Origin: Cristatella mucedo
Taxonomy: Eukaryota > Bryozoa > Phylactolaemata > Cristatellidae
Direction: 5' to 3'
Length of the DNA: 64,000 nt
Assembly: GCA_009760855.2 (NCBI GenBank)
Contig: WPIO01000042.1
Span: 3,238,501 to 3,302,500, forward strand
The translations under genes were made by a program, and so were the position numbers. Below the pieces are notes generated by a model. That model worked only from the letters and a program-made list of their open reading frames with translations, was not told where the DNA came from and did not search any database. Shown in pieces: positions 57,496 to 64,000 of the stretch (its first letter is position 1; each line of letters begins with the position of its first letter).

Positions 57496-58092
57496 CATCC
57501 ATCCATCCATCCAATCCATCCATCCCATCCATGCCATCCCATCCATCCATCCCATCCATCCCATCTATCCCATCCATCCCATGCCATCCCATCCATCCAT
57601 CCCATCCATCCCATCCATCCATCCATCTATCCCACCCATGCCATCCATGCCATCCATCCATCCCATCTATCCCATCCATCCCATGCCATCCCATCCATCC
57701 ATCCCATCCATCCATCTATCCCACCCATGCCATCCATGCCATCCATCCATCCCATCTATCCTATCCATCCATCTATCCAATCCATGCCATCCATCCCACC
57801 CATGCCATCCATGTCATCCATCCTATCCATCCCATCCATCCCATCCATCCCATCCATCCCTCCATCCCTCCATCCCTCCATCCATCCCATCCATCCATCC
57901 CATCCATTCCTCCATCCATCCCATCCATACATCCATCCATCCATCCATCCATCCCATCCATCCCATCCATCCATCCATCCATCCATCCATCCATCCATCC
58001 ATCCATCCCTCCATCCATCCATCCCATCCATCCATCCCTCCCTCCCTCCCTCCCTCCCTCCCTCCCTCCCTCCCTCCCTCCCTCCCTCCCTC
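57496..58092. repeat. (CATC)n / (CCTC)n tetranucleotide array, about 600 bp
   Basis: CATC units with CCATGCCATC, CCATCTAT and CCAT(n) variants and partial higher-order repeats up to about 58030, then about 15 units of CCTC/CTCC. Because 4 is not a multiple of 3 and stops are rare, all three frames stay open for up to 260 codons on the plus strand and many on the minus strand. These are not genes. Confidence 0.97.
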
Positions 58093-60645
58093 ATCCTCCT
58101 CCTCCCCCACACACAGGGCCTCCCTTCCAGCTTCGGGAGGCTTTGCCGGTTACTCACCTGGGCACAGCAAAAGCTGGCACTAGAGCATGCACGAGCTACA
58201 GCCCGGTAGCTGCTTGCTCGTCTCGCAAGTGGACACATACGGGTTCGGGATTGGGGATGCGTTTAATCATCAATTGTGCAACTCAAAAAAACGCTAGTTT
58301 CGGTTGCGTGACATCAGAGTGACTGCGTCCATGCTTGCCCGGCACCCAGCCTGTTCCCATATCCTCTGCAGCCACAGTGCCCTTCAGCTTTGCAGCATGA
58401 GAAAGGACCACTGAACCGGATATGTCTCTGGAGAGCACACAACTCCCAACCACTCACCCATGTGTATACCCCCACACACAGACCTGCAGTCACGCCCTTA
58501 CACTCATGCACGTGTTCGGCCATGCAAATGCAGGCATGCATGCACATGTGCACACGCTTTGCTCACACACATGCACACACGTGATACCACAAAAGCGCCA
58601 ATACAGGCTCACGCAGATTTGCACAAGAGCATCTATGGCGGGTCACCGGGCCCACGACCCCTTTAGATTCCCCTGCTAGGACTCGGCATCCACTCACTAA
58701 CCCACCCACCTACTCACCCACCCCAACCCCCATGTGCAAAACCAAGGTTTGCACCTCCATGGTTCAATCCTAGGTATGTTTCTGTACATGCGTGAATGCC
58801 CAGCACACACAGCCGCTCCCCTTTGTCACCTCCTTACCGTGGTTAATAGTGCTTACTTAGTGCCACAGACTCTTGGGGCAATGGTCCCAGGATTCAAAAC
58901 TTCGGTTCAATTTTCTGTTGGGCCATTGAAAGTAGCTGAGTGCCTACCTGGCCCTTGGGATAGGATAATGGTCACCCATATAAAGGGTTCCCAGCAAATG
59001 CCACCATCAAGTCAAAGAGTCTGTACAGAACATCCTTGGCCGTGAGAGAGTTACTATTACCCAATCTCTCTCTTACTCTCCTTCCCTCTATTACTCTTCT
59101 TCTCCGTCTCTCTCTCCTGCCTCTCCCCCTACCTCCCCCTCTCCATCTCTCTCAACTCTATGTCGCATGTATTTGCCCGATGCAGTTATGATTGTGTTTG
59201 TCCACTTCCACGTGCTTGCAGGCACGGTGCCTCGTGGCCACTGGCACGAGCAGGCATATGACCAACTAATCATCGTGAATATGTGTATAAAAATCTGCTT
59301 GGCACCTCGGCACCTAATCACAGACCGTGCACGATGTGCCTCTTGCCTGTGCATCTAAATGGCATTTCCGAGTACCCTGCTGCACTGGTGTGATGCCAGG
59401 CGATGAAAGGTCGCTCGCAACCTTTCTTGCTGGCGCTGCTAGCAGCTCTGGACAGCAGCAGCAGCAGCAGCAGCAAGAAGCCAGCAGAACCAGCAGATCG
59501 CGACCGGAAGACAGAGCAGTGTCATTAGCCAGCAAGCAGCAGCCTCTAAGAAGAAAAGCTTCTCCCACTCTCTCCTCCTTGGTGCACCCCTACCCACGTG
59601 CAACCCACTCCCAACATCACCATGGAGATGCTTTTAGTTAGCAGAATATAATCCTTCTGTCAATTTCTCACCAAAAAGCCATGCAGTCGAGAGAAAATAG
59701 CATGGCTGCTATTAAATGTACTTCTTAAGCTCTACAATTTAAGAGCAAGCAAGCTGTTGGTAGCCCAAGCCATTGCTAAAATTGTTGCTTATTGGCCTTG
59801 ACTTCCCTGAGCCTGTATCATTATAACTAGACACTACAAATTTTGGAACTGGCGGGGGGGGGACAGCGGGAGGCACCAATGGAGAGCTCTGATCTCACGA
59901 GTGTCCTACCACCGTCATGCAGAGATTTTCATTCTCTTGCAGATTGAGCACGTGACTGCTGAGAACTGCTGCAGCAGTCTTGCAGCCCCAACACATCCAG
60001 GAGTAGTCACAGAGCACTAAGACTTCGGAAATGTTAATAGAGGATAGTCAGAAAATTGATCAGCGAGTTTGATCAAAATTATATATTATGTAAGGTACAT
60101 TTCCAAAAAAAACATGCTAGAAAATGAAATCCCAAGTTTTTATGATTTCCAAATAAATGGAAAACACTAAAAGCAACAATCGTGCAGACCGAGACTAGCT
60201 CAGAAGTGAACCGGGATCTATATATCTATGAATAAAAATTCATTGATCCCAAGTGGCATCATATGCGACCTGTGTCCTACCTTGTTGAACCTGTTATTGA
60301 GGTACACGTAGCTTGTTAGGGTACATGCTTGCGACTTGCAATAAATCCTTCTTTTTTGGAGTAGCTGTGTGCCTTAGAAATTTCATAACTCAGCTCATTC
60401 TATATGTATCAAGATGAAATTTAAAATTTGAGCTAAGCTCTGCTTTTGGAACACTTGACTGGTTCATTTCTGATTTCTGTTTGAGATTTATTGCTATAAC
60501 TGCCCTTATAACGCAATGAACTTAATATTCTGAAATTATATTTCATTATTAAATTTAATAACTGTCTTTTATATTTTTTCTAGATAGATTAGTGAAATGT
60601 TTAGGAAAGTTTCCTGCATCTTTTGAGGGCTTTGGAAATGTTTTA
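58093..60645. other. Intergenic, nothing firmly recognised
   Basis: CA/TG-rich patch at 58.46-58.58 kb and a (CAG)n run at 59455-59475. The sequence after cgtgcttgcag (59221) reads GTVPRGHWHEQAYDQLIIVN on the plus strand but has no donor. Confidence 0.45.
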
Positions 60646-60648
60646 CAG

Positions 60649-60785
60649 GGAATAATAGTATTGAATCTGTTGATTTTGTCAAATTACCACGTTTGGACAC
60701 TCAGCCACAGACTGTGACCTGGACTCTCCAAGAACGTCTGAATGTCGACATCGCTGCCGTTGGTACATTAAAAGATGGCACGATG
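60649..60785 (+). CDS. Candidate exon of an unrecognised protein
   Basis: The acceptor is aatgttttacag and the donor ATG-gtacgg. The frame reads NNSIESVDFVKLPRLDTQPQ, TVTWTLQERLNVDIAAVGTL, KDGTM: 45 full codons preceded by two bases of a split codon, ending in phase 0. The opposite strand has stops, so the plus strand is clear. The composition is that of a real globular protein and differs from the low-complexity frames nearby. I do not recognise the family and found no partner exon: the exon-like piece at 61448 (MAKDREFQELLVDCNG) is in the wrong phase. Confidence 0.5.
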
Positions 60786-60789
60786 GTAC

Positions 60790-62130
60790 GGCGATCCTTT
60801 CATCAGTTCTCATTATATGAATGATTATTCAATCAATGGGATAAATTCCATGTAGGGGAGATAACTCTCTAAGCCTTCTAATTTTCTTCGTATTCCCTGT
60901 TAAGGAATAAAAGACCACGAGCATCTTTGCAGAGTAGCGTTCGGCCGAAGTAGCAAGACATTTGCGAGCTCTTCCACAAACTGTCTCCATGGCGATGGCC
61001 GTTACACACAAAAACGATCGTTGCTTAGATCAACTGGTGCAGCTGCTATGTCTGCCATGCTGCAGGGGCCACTGCCGTGCGGCAAGTAAGAGAAGCGGAT
61101 CGTGGGCTCGGTGAGGCCGTGAGGTTCCACTCTTGTTGGTGCTCCGCCTTCTTCTCCTCCTCCTCCTCCTCGTCGTCGTCGTCGGCTGCTATGGGCGCCG
61201 TCGCAATAGTACCAGGCCGACCTCGGACACATCGAAGAGAGCAGATCGTCACAGCAGAGCAGCAGCCAGCTGGCTTGCTGGCTGGGTGTGTGGGGGGGTC
61301 TGGCTGGGACCCAGACTTTTGAGCACCAGCCGATGATGGCTTCAGCGTTCCTAGAGGCTGGCTGCTGATGCTATAGATATATGAGATACGACAGCACGCA
61401 TGCTCGAAGAGGGCAGAAGGCGAACCTTATTTTTACCATGTGCAGGATGGCTAAGGACAGAGAGTTTCAAGAGCTGCTTGTGGACTGCAATGGTGAACGA
61501 GTAATTTGATTAATTGAGTGATCGCCCAGATTAACGTTGCTGTGGCTGCTCAGAGAGCCTGTGACAGCTGTCAGCCCGGGAGTTGCATCAATCCACACAA
61601 AGAACGATCACTGGGCGAAGACCTCTCGGCTTGCCATGGCGATCGATCGCTGTACAGTCAGCCAAGTGTTACTACAATAAGCAGGTACCTGTAAGTGACA
61701 AAGCTCTTAAGCCATAGCCTGATCGCAGTGCAGTAATAACGAGTCACTTTACAGGGGCTGCCCCATTTAGCCAACAACAAGCCACATCATTAAGACAAGC
61801 ATTATTCGCCGGGGGGGGGGGGTAATGGCAATGCCTGAGGCATGTGGTTGGGCACAGCCAAGCAGCTGTGGCTGTTCAGTCAAACTGCATCAAGCAGAGC
61901 AGATGGTCTCTTGAGCTCGTGCTGCCCGGCCAGAGCCTAAGTAAGTAAGAAAATAAGAGGCTAAAGCAACAGGTTAACAGTTTGTACAGAGAAGTGCAGC
62001 ATCCATCTGTAGCATGCTCTTTCCAGATTGGGCTATAGACCACTTTTTGTTTGACTCTCAGCACTGGGCTTCAAAGCAGTGGCTCACCGATGTGGATTAC
62101 ATGAATAGGTCTTCACTATAAGTATATATT
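60790..62130. other. Intergenic, nothing firmly recognised
   Basis: Contains a CTC/GTC trinucleotide patch (61160-61185) and a G11 run at 61811. One weak exon-like segment lies near 61448-61510 (+). Confidence 0.45.
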
Positions 62131-62144
62131 CACGGGCATATATG

Positions 62145-62182
<38 letters not shown>

Positions 62183-62209
62183 AATATATATATGTATATG
62201 CAAATATAC

Positions 62210-62258
<49 letters not shown>

Positions 62259-62277
62259 TGTGTGTGTATGTGTGTGT
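62145..62277. repeat. (TA)n and (GT)n microsatellites
   Basis: TA run at 62154-62179, TATATGCA units, then GT run at 62218-62277. Confidence 0.95.
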
Positions 62278-62289
62278 AAGATAATAGAT

Positions 62290-63430
62290 GTATTTTTCGA
62301 CTTTAGCATGGTTGTAATATCTAAGTAAGTATATAAAGTAGTAGTGCATTAATGTAAAATAAGTATGCAATTCTAATTTAAGACATTACAATTATATGTA
62401 GATATATATGTATATTAAAATGATGTACAATTATAACATGTATACACAATATAAATAGCATATACAGATGCATGCATGTATGTACATATACACAGCCGCA
62501 TACATACATGTCATGTGTACTCCTGTGCATGTTCAGGTACATACATGAGTATATACTGGTAAATGCATAAATACATTTAGGTACCTCTACATCCGGTACC
62601 CACATAATTGCTAAGCATACGGTAGTTGACATGCACACATGTACCGGCAGTTCCAGATTTAACAAAGGTTCAGAGGTCTTGATTTGATAACATATAAGGT
62701 CTTTGTACCTCCCAGAAGGCTGTACACCTGCTCTTATTGAAATGATTATATAACATTCCACCGTTAGCAGAACCACGAATCTTTCAGTCATCGACGACAG
62801 ACCAGATCTTCAAAGCAGCACTAAAATAAGGTTGACCAATCTCTTATTGCTGTGTTGCAGCAGCAGCAGCTGCTGCCTGTTAACGCTGGCTCGGTGGCTG
62901 CAAATCGGTTGCAGTGATTACTGATAGTAGCTGCTGCTGCTGGTCAAGCTGTTGATGGCTACCATTGCTGACCCGGGAATGCTGCTGCTGGCATCCGAGG
63001 GCCCAATGCTTTTACACTTCCAGTAAATAGTTTTTCACTTGTTACACTGAAGGCAGCCATGCTGCTGCAGCCGATGCCACAGAGTCAATTGAGTGCAACC
63101 ACACTTCGTTCCGATTTCTTTTAACTCGGGTCTTCCCGGGTGCAGTCTGCGGTTTACATCATTGTTCTCGGCCCAGGCGCTGTACTCAGCGGCAGGCGCC
63201 CTCGATCTGCATTGGCATACAATGTGAGACAGCACCAATGAAAGACTAGTGCCCAGCGGTAACAGTGTGTCTATTTCGCAAAGGTCTCAGATCATCAGAG
63301 TATCATTCAATGCTAATTGATTTGCCTCTGGCATGGCCCCCAACTACTCTCCAGTCTTTTCAGTGGTGCCGTGCATCAGCTGAATTGGGCTGGCTAGCTG
63401 TCAACAAAGCAAGGCTAGAATAAGTCTGCC
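62290..63430. other. AT-rich to mixed sequence, nothing recognised
   Basis: 62.3-62.6 kb is rich in TACATA-type motifs. CAG/CTG patches at 62860-62990. No exon supported. Confidence 0.5.
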
Positions 63431-63752
63431 GGTTGTTTGCTTGTTTGTACAGCACCGCGCCTCTTTTCAGCCCTGCTGGCCTTGCTTCAGTTGTCTACCG
63501 ACCCATCTCCAATCTCAGAACAATCTTGGAAGAGTGCATCGACACTCAATCTTACTTTCGGACGCGCGAAAAGGCGGGAAGGAACCGCTGCTGCTGGGGG
63601 TTTCATTATCCAGCGGCGGCGGCGCAGCCTCCAACGCCACTGGAAACGGTGCCTTCTCATGAATGGATGGTGCAAAGCTCCTCCATGCTGGACCCCCTCA
63701 TCATATCTACGGTATCGCATCATATATATGTGTATGCATATATGTGTATGCA

Positions 63753-63960
<208 letters not shown>

Positions 63961-64000
63961 TCACCTGCAATTGTCATAACCACAGCTGCCGGCGAGGCAC

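Noticed and set aside
57430-58322. Frames of 249-263 codons rich in His/Pro/Ser/Ile, and Asp/Gly/Trp/Met frames on the other strand
   Set aside because: They are translations of a CATC/CCTC array, which stays open in every frame.

Overview
This is eukaryotic, almost certainly animal, nuclear DNA. It has spliced exons with GT/AG borders, very abundant microsatellites, tRNA-derived SINEs and many 5'-truncated non-LTR retrotransposons with metazoan CR1/L2-like reverse transcriptase (RT) features. The density of dinucleotide repeats and the SINE/LINE make-up suggest an invertebrate, perhaps a lophotrochozoan such as a mollusc, but the species cannot be fixed from the sequence.

The one gene recognised with confidence is the 3' part of WRAP73 (WDR8), a WD40 protein of centriolar satellites and spindle poles. 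Seven plus-strand exons between 1965 and 18341 join in one unbroken frame of 268 codons plus stop, and every splice phase agrees. Its earlier exons lie upstream of the window. Its introns are filled with retrotransposon fragments, SINEs and simple repeats.

From about 19.4 to 42.7 kb I see no convincing gene. The region holds LINE family A (3' end is a conserved hairpin followed by an (ATT)n tail), LINE family B (TACAT-type tail), two tRNA-derived SINE families, a 1.4-1.6 kb inverted duplication (7640-9006 against 34409-36031), nested insertions and long (CT)n and (GT)n tracts. From about 48.3 to 52.5 kb the minus strand carries a chain of phase-compatible exons of a protein I do not recognise. 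Isolated exon-like segments lie at 43.3-43.6 kb (-), 57.0-57.1 kb (-) and 60.65-60.79 kb (+). A (CATC)n/(CCTC)n array of about 600 bp fills 57.5-58.1 kb. The last 6 kb is AT-rich, with TA/GT microsatellites and a SINE remnant.

I found no CRISPR, operon, prophage or other discrete new system. The more interesting signals are the hairpin-plus-tail shared by LINE-A and SINE-1, the inverted duplication with a much longer (GT)n tract in one arm, a nested LINE insertion with its target-site duplication, a (CT)n tract lying exactly where a LINE tail motif should be, a perfect 42-bp palindrome, and the unrecognised minus-strand gene.
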